NCBI RefSeq assembly: GCF_000499845.2
Contig: NC_023759.2
Coordinates: 24,131,500 to 24,195,499, forward strand
Source: Phaseolus vulgaris
Taxonomy: Eukaryota; Streptophyta; Magnoliopsida; Fabales; Fabaceae
DNA length: 64,000 nucleotides
Direction: 5' to 3'
Below, piece after piece: positions 11,123 to 22,114 of the stretch. The stretch's first letter is position 1. Each line of letters starts with the position of its first letter. The translations under genes were made by a program, and so were the position numbers. Below the pieces are notes generated by a model. It made no database searches, had not been told where the DNA came from, and saw only the letters and a list, made by a program, of their open reading frames with translations.

Positions 11123-11289
11123 GCCACCATTAACACTGATGGTACCATCACTCTTACTGCCACCAATAACACTCATGGTACTATCAGTATTATTGCCACA
11201 AATCACACTGATGGTACCATCAGTATTTTTCCACCAATAACACTGATGGTACCGTCAGTATTATTGCCACCAATAACACTGATGGTACC
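11123..11289 (+). repeat. MS2: minisatellite block left of solo LTR
   Basis: About 4.6 units of the 36-bp repeat in the same orientation as MS1. The last five bases, GTACC (11285-11289), are the left target duplication of the solo LTR that follows. Confidence 0.93.
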
Positions 11290-12081
11290 TGTACCGCCCT
11301 GGAGGTCGGATGCGATGACGTGGCATCCTGCTACAGTATAGGCGCGTTGACAAGGCGCCAGGTTGGCAATTGGGGAGGAAGTCGGGAGGCACGTGTAGTC
11401 GCCGATAGTTGAGTTGGCGTGTTCCGATCTCCAGCTTACCAGCATAGGCGATCGCCAGGTTGAGGACGAAGTCGCCAGATGCAGACTCAGACGACCAGGC
11501 AGTCGGAGATCGCCAGAGCAAGCACATCGCCGAAGTTAGAGGAGAAGCAGATTATGAAGGCGGCCGGCGAGACCACAGGGAGGGTGTACGAAGGCCCTAC
11601 CTTGCCAGTTTCAGTAGAGATCGCACTCCTGAGTTAGCTATGCACTGGGCAGCACCATGCATAGGTAACTTAGCCAAAATGAGAATAGAAGTAGCGCCAA
11701 GTCAGGGAGCCTCCAGATGATGGCACGTGTACAGTTGGATACGAGCCACGTGTCCAAGTCTGTAACTGCCAGGAGAGAGGAAACCACCAGGTATATAAGA
11801 GTTCCTAACAGATTTTCTAAGGTACGCACGTTCAGTTCATACACTTTACGCTTGCGAGTGACAGAGCTGTTTGTGAGAGAGATTTGCACGGTTCCAGTTC
11901 TTAGTATTTGGTGATACCGTCATTGACTTGAGCGTCGGAGTGCGATCGGCCGCAGCGGCGCCGTATCGTTTCTTTGCAGGTTCTTGAGATAGATCCAGAG
12001 GAGGAACGGAAGTGAGGAGCGGTGCGCACGTCGATCCTTTGACGAGGCATTCTCCAGCGCTCCGGTCAACAGGCAGGATCA
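11290..12081 (+). mobile_element. Solo A-family LTR (792 bp) with perfect GTACC target duplication
   Basis: Complete LTR from TGTACCGCCC to GGCAGGATCA, flanked by GTACC on both sides (11285-11289 and 12082-12086). TATA box at 11792-11798. No internal sequence is present, so it is the product of LTR-LTR recombination. The target is the centre of the minisatellite palindrome (GGTACC). Confidence 0.95.
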
Positions 12082-12167
12082 GTACCGTCAGTATTATTGC
12101 CACCAATAACACTGATGGTACCGTCAGTATTATTGCCACCAATAACACTGATGGTACCGTCAGTATT
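12082..12167 (+). repeat. MS3: minisatellite block right of solo LTR
   Basis: About 2.4 units continuing MS2 in register after removal of the solo LTR and one GTACC. It ends CAGTATT, where another A-type LTR starts. Confidence 0.93.
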
Positions 12168-12788
12168 TGTACCGCCCTGGAGGTCGAATGCGATGACGTG
12201 GCATCCTGCTACAGTATAGGCGCGTTGACAAGGCGCCAAGTTGGCAATTGGGGAGGAAGTCGGGAGGCACGTGTAGTCGCCGATAGTTGAGTTGGCGTGT
12301 TCCGATCTCCAGCTTACCAGCATAGGCGATCGCCAGGTTGAGGACGAAGTCGCCAGATGCAGACTCAGACGACCAGGCAGTCGGAGATCGCCAGAGCAAG
12401 CACATCGCCGAAGTTAGAGGAGAAGCAGATTATGAAGGCGGCCGGCGAGACCACAGGGAGGGTGTACGAAGGCCCTACCTTGCCAGTTTCAGTAGAGATC
12501 GCACTCCTGAGTTAGCTATGCACTGGGCAGCACCATGCATAGGTAACTTAGCCAAAATGAGAATAGAAGTAGCGCCAAGTCAGGGAGCCTCCAGATGATG
12601 GCACGTGTACAGTTGGATACGAGCCACGTGTCCAAGTCTGTAACTGCCAGGAGAGAGGAAACCACCAGGTATATAAGAGTTCCTAACAGATTTTCTAAGG
12701 TACGCGCGTTCAGTTCATACACTTTACGCTTGCGAGTGACAGAGCTGTTTGTGAGAGAGATTTGCACGGTTCCAGTTCTTAGTATTTG
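12168..12788 (+). mobile_element. Truncated A-family LTR
   Basis: It begins TGTACCGCCC in the minisatellite (left flank GTATT, 12163-12167) and follows the A LTR for 621 bp, including the TATA box, then stops at AGTATTTG. The last ~170 bp of the LTR are missing in this orientation. An inverted piece of LTR terminus follows. Confidence 0.88.
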
Positions 12789-12789
12789 A

Positions 12790-12855
12790 TGATCCTGCCT
12801 GTTGACCGGAGCGCTGGAGAATGCCTCGTCAAAGGATCGACGTGCGCGCCGCTCC
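12790..12855 (-). repeat. Inverted 66-bp A-LTR terminus
   Basis: This is the exact reverse complement of the terminal 66 bp of an A LTR (TGATCCTGCC to CGCCGCTCC). It is sandwiched between the truncated LTR and the A2 5' LTR. It records a rearrangement between inverted LTR copies. Confidence 0.88.
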
Positions 12856-12856
12856 G

Positions 12857-13648
12857 TGTACCGCCCTGGAGGTCGGATGCGATGACGTGGCATCCAGCTA
12901 CAGTATAGGCGCGTTGACAAGGCGCCAGGTTGGCAATTGGGGAGGAAGTCGGGAGGCACGTGTAGTCGCCGATAGTTGAGTTGGCGTGTTCCGATCTCCA
13001 GCTTACCAGCATAGGCGATCGCCAGGTTGAGGACGAAGTCGCCAGATGCAGACTCAGACGACCAGGCAGTCGGAGATCGCCAGAGCAAGCACATCGCCGA
13101 AGTTAGAGGAGAAGCAGATTATGAAGGCGGCCGGCGAGACCACAGGGAGGGTGTACGAAGGCCCTACCTTGCCAGTTTCAGTAGAGATCGCACTCCTGAG
13201 TTAGCTATGCACTGGGCAGCACCATGCATAGGTAACTTAGCCAAAATGAGAATAGAAGTAGCGCCAAGTCAGGGAGCCTCCAGATGATGGCACGTGTACA
13301 GTTGGATACGAGCCACGTGTCCAAGTCTGTAACTGCCAGGAGAGAGGAAACCATCAGGTATATAAGAGTTCCTAACAGATTTTCTAAGGTACGCACGTTC
13401 AGTTCATACACTTTACGCTTGCGAGTGACAGAGCTGTTTGTGAGAGAGATTTGCACGGTTCCAGTTCTTAGTATTTGGTGATACCGTCATTGACTTGAGC
13501 GTCGGAGTGCGATCGGCCGCAGCGGCGCCGTATCGTTTCTTTGCAGGTTCTTGAGATAGATCCAGAGGAGGAACGGAAGTGAGGAGCGGCGCGCACGTCG
13601 ATCCTTTGACGAGGCATTCTCCAGCGCTCCGGTCAACAGGCAGGTTCA
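12857..13648 (+). repeat. A2 5' LTR (792 bp)
   Basis: TGTACCGCCC to GGCAGGTTCA (the other copies end GGATCA). TATA box TATATAA at 13359-13365, with the ACGTG-core pair about 60-90 bp upstream. It would drive the genomic RNA. The left neighbour is the inverted LTR terminus rather than a clean target site. Confidence 0.93.
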
Positions 13649-14014
13649 TCAGGCGCCCACCGTGGGGCCGTGTAAAATGTGCTCCCATCCACAGCGTGAG
13701 TTCGTGGAGGTTTTCGAGGTTTCCTGCGCGGTTGTGTGCTGGTGCAACCGTCGTTCTTGGTTTCTTTGAGTTTCGTTCGGTGAAGTTTGTGTTTTAAACC
13801 GTTCGTTTGGCTTTTCGATCGGTGGATTCTAGTTCTTTCGTTTGGTTGTTTGGTTCGCGGGGAAACGGTGGTTTTTGGCGAAGCTGCGATTTTCTTCGAA
13901 GGTTTGCGGTGTTCTTGAAGTTCTTGCGCAGTTTCTTGAGTTTTCTCCGGTTGATCGCTGATTCGATCGTGGTTGAAGTGTCATTTGCTGTATTCCTGTG
14001 GTTCGCTGAAGTTA
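13649..14014 (+). promoter_or_regulatory. A2 primer binding site and gag leader
   Basis: Two bases after the LTR comes AGGCGCCCACCGTGGGGCC (13651-13669), the usual place of the tRNA primer site; the same sequence follows the A3 5' LTR. I did not assign the tRNA. The following ~340 bp are leader with no gene. The likely gag start is the Met at 14015, though an in-frame Met also occurs at 13973. Confidence 0.75.
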
Positions 14015-16637
14015 ATGAGAAAGATGAGAAGCAATCGTTCCATTCCCGTGGCTCCTGTCGCAGCCGAAGGCGACGCCGCCATGACCATGGCGCAGATGGC
14101 AGAAATGATGCGCTCATTGCAGGCCACTGTAGAAGCCTCGCGCGTCGAGCAGGCAAGGATACATGAAGACCTGGTCGCCTCTCGCGCCAGGAACGAGGAG
14201 CTCAGCAAGGTAGCTGAGGAGCTACGTCGAGCTCTTCAGGAGCAGCAGGTTCGTTCTTCCGCTGAAGAGGTGGCACCGTCGACGCCGCCTATTGTTTTCC
14301 CAATGCCTTTCATTCAGGCGATTACCGACACGCCAATTCCCACGAGCGTAGTCCCGGTTAAGGCTGTTTTTACTGGCGTGGAAGATCCAGAGGCTCATCT
14401 GACCACGTTCCACACAAAGATGATGCTGTCAGGGGGGTCGGATGCTGTCTATTGTAAGATGTTCGTGAGCACGCTCCAGGGAACGGCGATGGAGTTGTTT
14501 GTGAGCCTGCCTAATGGCCACATAACTAATTTTCAGCAGTTCTCGAAAATCTTTGTCGAGCAGTATATTGTGAACAAGGCACCGCCCAGAGTGTCCTATG
14601 ATCTGTTTGATATAAGGCAGTACCATGGGGAGTCCCTCAGAGACTACCTCAATCGCTTCGGAGCGCAGATGGTCAGGTCGCCGGCCAAGGATGAAGAAAT
14701 GCTGGTTTATGCCTTCAAGAAGGGCGTGCAGCCAGGGCCATTCTGCGAAGCCTTGATCAGGGCTCATCCAGCACGTTTGCTGAAGTCAGGCGGCTTGCGG
14801 TGGCTCACATCGCCGACGAGAGTGAGGTCGCCGAGAAGAGAGGCAGCGTGGCTCCCGCCAGGCCACGCGCCCAGACCAGGATCCAGCCACAGAGGGTGCT
14901 GGAAACGGCAGCGGCGGCCAGAAAGGATCAAAGGACTCGCTATCCTTATGATAGGAGAAATAAGGGAAGAAGCCAAGCTCGCCAACCGCCAGCACGCCAA
15001 CAACCAGCACGCCGGGAATACAATCGCCCGCCTAAGCACAAATTCGTCATGGGACTAGCGGACCTGATCGCCATCCTTAACATATCTGCTAGGTTGAAGG
15101 CGCCCGAGAAGGTGGGCGACAAGGTGCTAGGGTCGAAGCCGGATGTCTGGTGCGAGTTCCACCAGTGCTTTGGCCACAACCTGGACTCGTGTTTGTCTTT
15201 AGGATACCAGCTCGACGATCTGGTTAAGAGCGGGTTCCTAAACGACTATCTGCTGGATAGAAGGACCGGAGGAGCGTCGAGTTCCCAGCCGGCAGGTGGA
15301 GAAGCCCAGCAACACGAGATGCCTATCCATGGGGAGATCCACACCATCGCAGGGGGTTTCTCAGGTGGTGGATGCACCGCATCGCAGAGAAAAAAGTACG
15401 CGCGATCGGTGATGTCGGTAGACATGTTTGAAGATCACTCGCCCGAAGTGGACATTACGTTCACCAAGCAGGATCTTCGGGACGTTGTGCCTCACGACAA
15501 CGATCCCATTGTTATTTCGTTGATCACGGCGGGGAGGAAGGTTCACCGAGTTCTGGTGGACCAAGGAAGTTCGGCAGACGTGATGTTCTGGCCGACTTTT
15601 ACGCAGTTGGAATTACCCCTTGACCAGCTAAGGCCCTATGGAGGGTGCTTGTATGGGTTCGCTGGCGACCAGGTGGAAGTCAGGGGGTACATTGAGCTGA
15701 GAACCACGTTTACCGATGAGGCTGGGTCGAGGACGGAGAAAATCAAGTACCTCATCGTAAACGCCCCTTCAGCATATAACATCCTGCTGGGAAGGCCCAC
15801 CCTTAACAGGATAGGCGCAATTCCATCGACTCGGCACATGAAGGTGAAGCTGCCGTCCATGGAAGTGGTGGTAATCACGATAAAGTCTGATCAGAAGGAA
15901 GCGAAAAAGTGCTATGAAAATAGCCTGAAAAATAAAAGATCAGTGAGCTATGTCACAACCACCCCACCGCCCGGTGTGAAGCCCAGACCGCCGATAATGG
16001 AGGAGGCCGCTGGAAGGGACGTAGAGATGGTAGATGCTGAGCTGGGGGAGAGGAATGCTGCCCTGGAAGAGGAAGAGGCGCGGAATCGCCCGGAGGAAGC
16101 AAGGGAACTCGGAATCGCCAAGGCGGTGATCGCCAGAGAGTCCAGGCCCAAACCCGTCGAGCAGTGGCTCGAGAAGGAGATCGGGGGGAAGGTTTTCAAG
16201 CTCGGAAGATCTCTGGAGGTCGATCTCCAGGACCAGATCGCCAAGGTGATTGAACGGCATCTGGACGCGTTTGCCTGGTCTGCTTCGGACATGCCCGGGA
16301 TCGATCCCGACTTCTTGTGCCATCATCTGGCGATGGACAACATGGTGAGACCGGTGCGGCAAAGAAGGAGGAAATTTAATGAAGAGAGGAGGCAAGGCTG
16401 AAGGCTGAGGCGGTGAAGAGAAAGGTCGAGCGAAGGTACAACTCAAAGGTGATGCCAAGGCAGTTTAGAGAAGGCAATCTGGTGATGAGAAAGGCCCACC
16501 AGTACGAGATGGAGAATAAGCTATCACCCAAGTGGACTGGACCGTTCAGAATAACCGAGGCACTCGGGAACGGAGCCTATCGCTTGGAGACGTTGGAGGG
16601 GGGGCGATCCCTTGTACCTGGAACGCCACGCACCTGA
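13973..16637 (+). pseudogene. gag-pol: A2 gag-protease with frameshift and large pol deletion
   Basis: Gag is readable to about 14771 (ends ...EALIRAHPA), where one base is missing compared with A3. The correct frame resumes and runs to 16401, covering the CHHC zinc knuckle (WCEFHQCFGHNLDSC), the protease (VLVDQGSSADVMFW) and the linker up to the start of RT (RRRKFNEERRQ). There the sequence jumps to the C-terminal tail of integrase. The junction lies in a short shared GAGGAGGCAAG (about 16386-16397), so microhomology-mediated deletion is likely. The tail (16413-16637) is again out of frame near its end. No RT, RNase H or integrase core is encoded. Confidence 0.92.
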
Positions 16638-17962
16638 AGTTGTACTATAGCTAAGAGCTTTGTAAGTAAAGACAAACACAAATATTACATTGCAATGTCT
16701 CTGTTAAAACAGTTTTAAGGGGGCACTCTTTTTTCCCTAAGGAGGGTTTTTAATGAGGCCACCCAATAAAAGAAGAGTTTTCGAAGTATAAGGTGTTTTC
16801 AGATTGCATATGTGTTATTTCCAAAAGTTTCGAAGAAAGACCTTGTCATTCGTACATGATTTAAGGCACGAAAAGATACGTCGCGTGTTTCTAAAGTTTT
16901 AAAGTCCTCATCGTTTTTCGGCGATTAGAGGCACCAGTTAAGTTTTTAAAGTCCTCATCGTTTTTCGGCGATCGGAGGCACCAGATGGAAGACCTCAACG
17001 CCCTCGCGCGTTTTGAGGCAAGTTAAAAGACCTCCTCGCCGTTGAGCGAGTGCAGGCGAGAAAGAGGAAAAGTCCTCCGTGTTTCTGGGAGCGAGAAGAT
17101 GTAACTCCCGGGGCAATGTAGAGGCAAGTTAAAGACCTCCTCGCCGTCGTGCGGGCGCAGGCGAGAAAGGTCCTCAGTGCATCCAGGGGGGAGGAGATGT
17201 ACGCCCTGGGCAAGTTGAGGCACCTGACAAAGTCCTTCTCGCTGTCGAGCAAGTTAAGGCCGTTTAAAGTCCTTCTCGCCGATGAGCGAGTTCAGGCGAG
17301 TAAAAGTCCTTCTCGCCGATGAGCGAGTTCAGGCGAGTTAAAAGACCTTCCCGCCTCGAGTATAGGCAAGATAAAATCCTTCTCGTCTTGAACGAGTTCA
17401 GGTATGGCGAAGAGGGTGGAAGAAGCTTGAAAGGTGGCTAAGGTAGGTTCGAAGAGAACGCCTAGTCAGCCGGTCTTTTGCTCTGAAGTTCAAGGGGGCA
17501 AAGGAGGATCCCAAAGGGTGTTTCTACCCCAGATAAAGAAACGATTGCCAAAGCATGAGACTGGGAAAAGTTGGTGTTGCCAAGAGGTCTTGGCGATCGG
17601 GAAAAGTTCAAACACGGCGAGAAGATTGAAAGACGTGTTTGATAAAGCAGGTCGAGTGGGACGTTGTTTGAACCAATGATTGAGTTACAGTTCGTTGCTC
17701 GGAAGGTATTCTTATGATCAGGTTAGTGCCTCAGGGGTACAAGTTGTTTAAAGCGATTATTGCTTAAGTTTGAATCGGCTCGAAGCAGTTACGCCAAAGG
17801 TCATGTTTGCAAAATCGCTAAGTTAAACACAGCAGAGTTAAACACACGAAGAAAGTAAAGCGCTCAAAAGAAGTCGGAAGAAATATCCAAATTTCGCTAT
17901 TGAAATAAGTAGCTGTTCAAAATACATGTGCAAGGGTTTTTACAAGGTAAATACAATTGAAT
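16638..17962 (+). repeat. A2 spacer between convergent genes, hairpin repeats
   Basis: Homologous to A1 2421-3894. It has two of the CCTCATCG hairpin units (about 16905-16985) and several CTCGCC...GGCGAG units (16985-17400). There are fewer units than in A1. From about 17400 to 17962 it is non-repetitive and conserved with A1. No gene is seen. Confidence 0.8.
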
Positions 17963-20595
17963 TCATAAAGAAGCAGATGGGGTAGAATTGGTTGAGCCTT
18001 CGGCGGGAACGACCTTCCCATCTACTACTTCGTTGTCTAACGATACCATGCTAAGGTCAAGATCAGGGAAGAGGCATGCAAACTGTTCTCGAGCGGCATC
18101 AAACCCGGCAACCAGAATCTGAGCGGAGCTTAGCTTAAGTTCTTCAATTTGCTTTTGAAATCCTTCAACCTGCTGCTTAAGCTCCTTGTTTTGCTGCTCC
18201 AGCTCTTCGACCTGTTTTCGGAGTTGTTTGTTGGTCTCTCGAGCTTGAAGAAGGTCGTCAGCCACCTTCTTGGATTCTGTTTGAGCTTGAGCCAACTCGG
18301 CAGCCATCTTCACCTTTTCTTTGTTTGTCTCGGAGAGATCGGCCATGGCGTCGTCTCTGGCTTTCTCTACTTGCCCAAGTAGCTTCTCGCGGTCGATCGA
18401 CCTTTGCTCCAGCCTCAGTACCTTATCGGCATTGGTTTGAATTTGAGCCTCCAGGTCGCTCGCCTTGGTACGTAGGGGCACGATTCTGCTTTGAAGTTCG
18501 ACTTTTTCTTGGGCAAGTTCGTGGACTTTGCGGCGAAGGTCGACAGCTTCCTTGCGCGCAAGCCTAAGCTCGGTGTTTAGGGCATCCTCCACTCGAGAAT
18601 GTTCCATTTCCGCGAGCGTTAGGCTGAATGACACCTTCTCCACCTCGACCTTCATTGTGCTGTTCTCGGTCTTGAGGTTGTAGATGTCATCCTGTAGCCG
18701 CCTGGTGGAGCTCTCCACAGCTCTCGTTATGATTGATGGGATATCCTCTGCGATCGTTTTGAGTTTAGCAGTCAGAGGTTCCCACATCCTCGTCACCTCG
18801 AGGGAAAGATTTGCAGCTTGGAGAGGCGCCAGGGGGGCTTGTTGAGGGTTCTCGTCGCCGCCTTCCTTAACAATATTTTCGGTGGTTGCTTCTTGGCGCG
18901 GCGATGCAATCGGGGACTCGGTGATTAGGATTGGAGAGGTGTGAGCGACCTCATCCCCGATTGGAATGATTCCTGCAGCTGAAGTGTTGGAAGGAGGGCC
19001 CCCTCCTGCTGATATATGTGGTGTAGAGGCGCTCGGGGGGTCCTCTAAGAAGTTTGGCTCTGGGGCCTCAGTTGCAGGTGGCGCAGTGGCCAATGGAACC
19101 GCTTGGACTGGTGGTGAAGGAGCTCGTGGCGTTGGCGATGAGGGAGGAGGGGCAGGTGTTGACGGTGGTGTTGAAGCTGGAAGAGGGGGTGGGGCAGGTA
19201 GAGAAGGTGGTGCCACCCTTGTCCTCTTTGTAACGAGGCCATCCTCAGTGACCTCGTCGTCCTCTTCCTCATCCTCTTGGACAACTTGGGGGGCCTTCCG
19301 CTTTGGCCTCTTAAGGACCAGTTTCTTTCGTTGGGCGGGCGCCTTAGGCGGTGATCACCCCTGGATGATGGCCTTCTCGACCGCTGAGTTGGGAACCGTC
19401 TGGGAGCCGGTTGCCAACCCGTGGTTGCGGGCAAGCGCCTTTAAATCGGCGAGCATGTTCTTACCCAACATAGTGTCTGCATGAAATGAAGTGCATGAGT
19501 TAGCTCAAAGGAGAAAGGGGTAAGTATACAAGACAATAAGACGGCAAAGCAGGCATATGCAGAAAAGATGAAACCAAAGTCTTGTGTGTATTGCACAAGA
19601 CGCCCAGAAGCAATGTCAGAAGCATGTCAAGACAAGGATGTAGCGTCCTAACCTATTTGGAATTCCAACTGGTCCTCAAAGAACTCGAAGGAAATCAGGG
19701 TGGGGGTCAAGAATGTTATATGGGCATCTGCCACCCTCTTCCAGAAGAGACAAAGGTCTCTGTCCAAAGCTCCCATGCTATCAGGACTTCTGAGCCTCCT
19801 GAAGCAGCTCTTGGACTCCTTTTTCCCCTTGTCCACCCAGTACAAGGGGAAACCGTCGAGAAGGGAAGGGTCTTTGTCATTTGCGCGAACCTGGATGAAC
19901 TTCCCCTTCCAATCCTTGTACGACTGCTGGAAGATGGTGAAAATGGATCTCCCAGCAATGGCATTCAGACTGACCCACAGGCGATCGCCTGGGTGTTTGG
20001 CCTCAAACAGAAATAAAAATATGTCCACTAACGCAGGCAACCCCAGGTGGGCGCACGTTACCTCAAAAGCTCGGACAAACGCCCAGCTGTTGGGGTGAAG
20101 CTGGGCGGCAGCGATATTGAGCTCGGTTAAGAGTTCCCTCTCAAATCGAGTGAGAGGGAACCTGAGTTTAACCTTCTTGAAGAGAGTTGTGTAGACGAAG
20201 CAGAAGGGCCCGTCGGCGCTCACTTTATCATCGACGCACACTGGCAGAGTGGCTGGGCAAGGCAGCACCATCATTCTCTCATCATGCTCCTTGTGGAATG
20301 ATTGGTGGGCCTCGTCCCCATTGGTCAATCGCAGAACCGCTCCCGCGGTGTTCACCGACGACGTTTCCTTTAGGAGGGTCGAGTTAGCCCATGAGTATAA
20401 CGTCTTAAAGTCTGGCAGTGGGGTGGGGGCTCCTCCAGCGTTTGGTGGAGTCGCCTGGGCCAGAGTGGTTTGAGAGGACGCGGGCCTCACAGCCTGCGAA
20501 GAGGGAGCACCACGAACTTGCGTAGAGTCGTGTGCTTGTAAAGGGGGGTTTCGCGCTGACGGAGGGGGGTTCGGGGTGATCTTCGTGCGAGTCAT
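17963..20595 (-). pseudogene. A2 antisense gene (aORF) with a nonsense codon in exon 2
   Basis: Exon 1 is 20595-19653 and exon 2 is 19476-17963, with a 176-bp intron (19477-19652; GTTAGG ... CTGCAG) at the same phase-1 position as A1. Exon 1 is intact (MTRTKITPNPPP...). In exon 2 a CGA codon of A1 is TGA here (near 19355-19362), a typical CpG-decay change, so translation would stop about 40 codons into exon 2, before the coiled coil. Downstream the frame is open to the same C-terminus. The 5'-UTR intron signals are also kept. Confidence 0.85.
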
Positions 20596-21192
20596 GGTAG
20601 CAACTGCAAACGAAGGAGGAAGGAAAAATAATCAGGAGGGTTACAAAGGCTGACTCAATCATGAATGGAAGGTGAAAGACGAACGAATGTGAGTTCGTTG
20701 CGACAATCGGCAAAGCCCTAAGTCACGCAGAAGGAGAAATGGAAAAACAGCCCACAGCGTATGCACCAGACAGTTATAGGATGATGCAAATCGGTGAAAA
20801 TGCAAGCAAACCCAGAAGATGAAGGAAAGTAGTTACCTTTCGATGATCGGGAGTACGTTAAAGGGAGGTGGTGATCTAGAGCGTCGAGGAACGTCGAGAG
20901 CTTTCGCAGAAAGGAATGAGAGCGTATGCAAGTGTGAAGAAAGTGATGGAACAGTAGGAGCGTAAGGGGTTTAGGGGTTTTCGAACGGTTTTGGGAAGCG
21001 CTAACGGCAGATGAAGATGGCCGTTGATGAGAGCCACGTGTCGAATGATGCGTGAAGAGTTTGGTGGAGCGTCAGAGCAGCAGAAAGTACTACCGCTTGG
21101 AATTCCGCGCCCCATGCCACGTAGACCGGTGTTAACGAAGGCTTTTTCAGTCTTTTCGCTAGACAAATCTTCGCTTAAGACTGGGGGGCTTG
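20596..21192 (-). promoter_or_regulatory. A2 aORF leader/promoter region and polypurine tract
   Basis: Nearly the same as A1 6531-7127: leader intron signals, presumed antisense promoter, then AAGACTGGGGGGCTTG just before the LTR on the plus strand. No other gene is seen here. Confidence 0.65.
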
Positions 21193-21882
21193 TGTACCGC
21201 CCTGGAGGTCGGATGCGATGACGTGGCATCCTGCTACAGTATAGGCGCGTTGACAAGGCGCCAGGTTGGCAATTGGGGAGGAAGTCGGGAGGCACGTGTA
21301 GTCGCCGATAGTTGAGTTGGCGTGTTCCGATCTCCAGCTTACCAGCATAGGCGATCGCCAGGTTGAGGACGAAGTCGCCAGATGCAGACTCAGACGACCA
21401 GGCAGTCGGAGATCGCCAGAGCAAGCACATCGCCGAAGTTAGAGGAGAAGCAGATTATGAAGGCGGCCGGCGAGACCACAGGGAGGGTGTACGAAGGCCC
21501 TACCTTGCCAGTTTCAGTAGAGATCGCACTCCTGAGTTAGCTATGCACTGGGCAGCACCATGCATAGGTAACTTAGCCAAAATGAGAATAGAAGTAGCGC
21601 CAAGTCAGGGAGCCTCCAGATGATGGCACGTGTACAGTTGGATACGAGCCACGTGTCCAAGTCTGTAACAGCCAGGAGAGAGGAAACCACCAGGTATATA
21701 AGAGTTCCTAACAGATTTTCTAAGGTACGCACGTTCAGTTCATACACTTTACGCTTGCGAGTGACAGAGCTGTTTGTGAGAGAGATTTGCACGGTTCCAG
21801 TTCTTAGTATTTGGTGATACCGTCATTGACTTGAGCGTCGGAGTGCGATCGGCCGCAGCGGCGCCGTATCGTTTCTTTGCAG
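21193..21882 (+). repeat. A2 3' LTR, truncated
   Basis: The LTR starts TGTACCGCCC and is complete for 690 bp to TTTGCAG, lacking the last ~102 bp. It passes directly into A3 antisense-gene sequence. Confidence 0.92.
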
Positions 21883-22114
21883 AATCCAGCAGCAGAATAA
21901 AGAGCTGAAAGATCAAACCGAAGACCTCAAGAAGCGGATTGAGGAACTTTAGGGGCAAATCGAAGAACTTAAGCTAAACTCTGCTCAGATTCTGGCTGCT
22001 GGATTCGAAGCTGCTCGGGAACAATTCGCTTGCTTATTCCCCGACCTGGATCTCAGCCTGGTGTCACTGAACAATGAAGTAGTAGATGGAAAAGTCGTTC
22101 CTGCTGAAGACTAA
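21883..22114 (+). pseudogene. A3 antisense gene remnant (C-terminal coiled-coil tail)
   Basis: It encodes the last ~77 codons of the coiled-coil exon and ends in VVDGKVVPAED, the conserved tail. An in-frame TAG occurs near 21948. The upstream part was lost at the fusion with the A2 LTR. Sense here is plus because A3 is inverted. Confidence 0.85.

Larger units (their letters stand above)
12857..21882 (+). mobile_element. Element A2: non-autonomous deletion derivative of family A
   Basis: Order: 5' LTR (12857-13648), primer binding site, gag-protease with a frameshift, a junction that removes most of RT through integrase, the hairpin-repeat spacer, an antisense gene with a nonsense codon, polypurine tract, and a 3' LTR cut off at 21882. 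By comparison with A3 about 2.8 kb of pol is missing. The two LTRs differ at only a few positions by eye, so insertion is fairly recent. The 3' end is fused to the oppositely oriented A3. Confidence 0.93.

Noticed and set aside
11290..13648. Three near-identical ~790-bp units in a row, which could be read as a tandem satellite
   Set aside because: Each starts TGTACCGCCC and ends GGATCA or equivalent, carries a TATA box, and the first has a perfect target duplication, so they are LTRs and not a tandem satellite.
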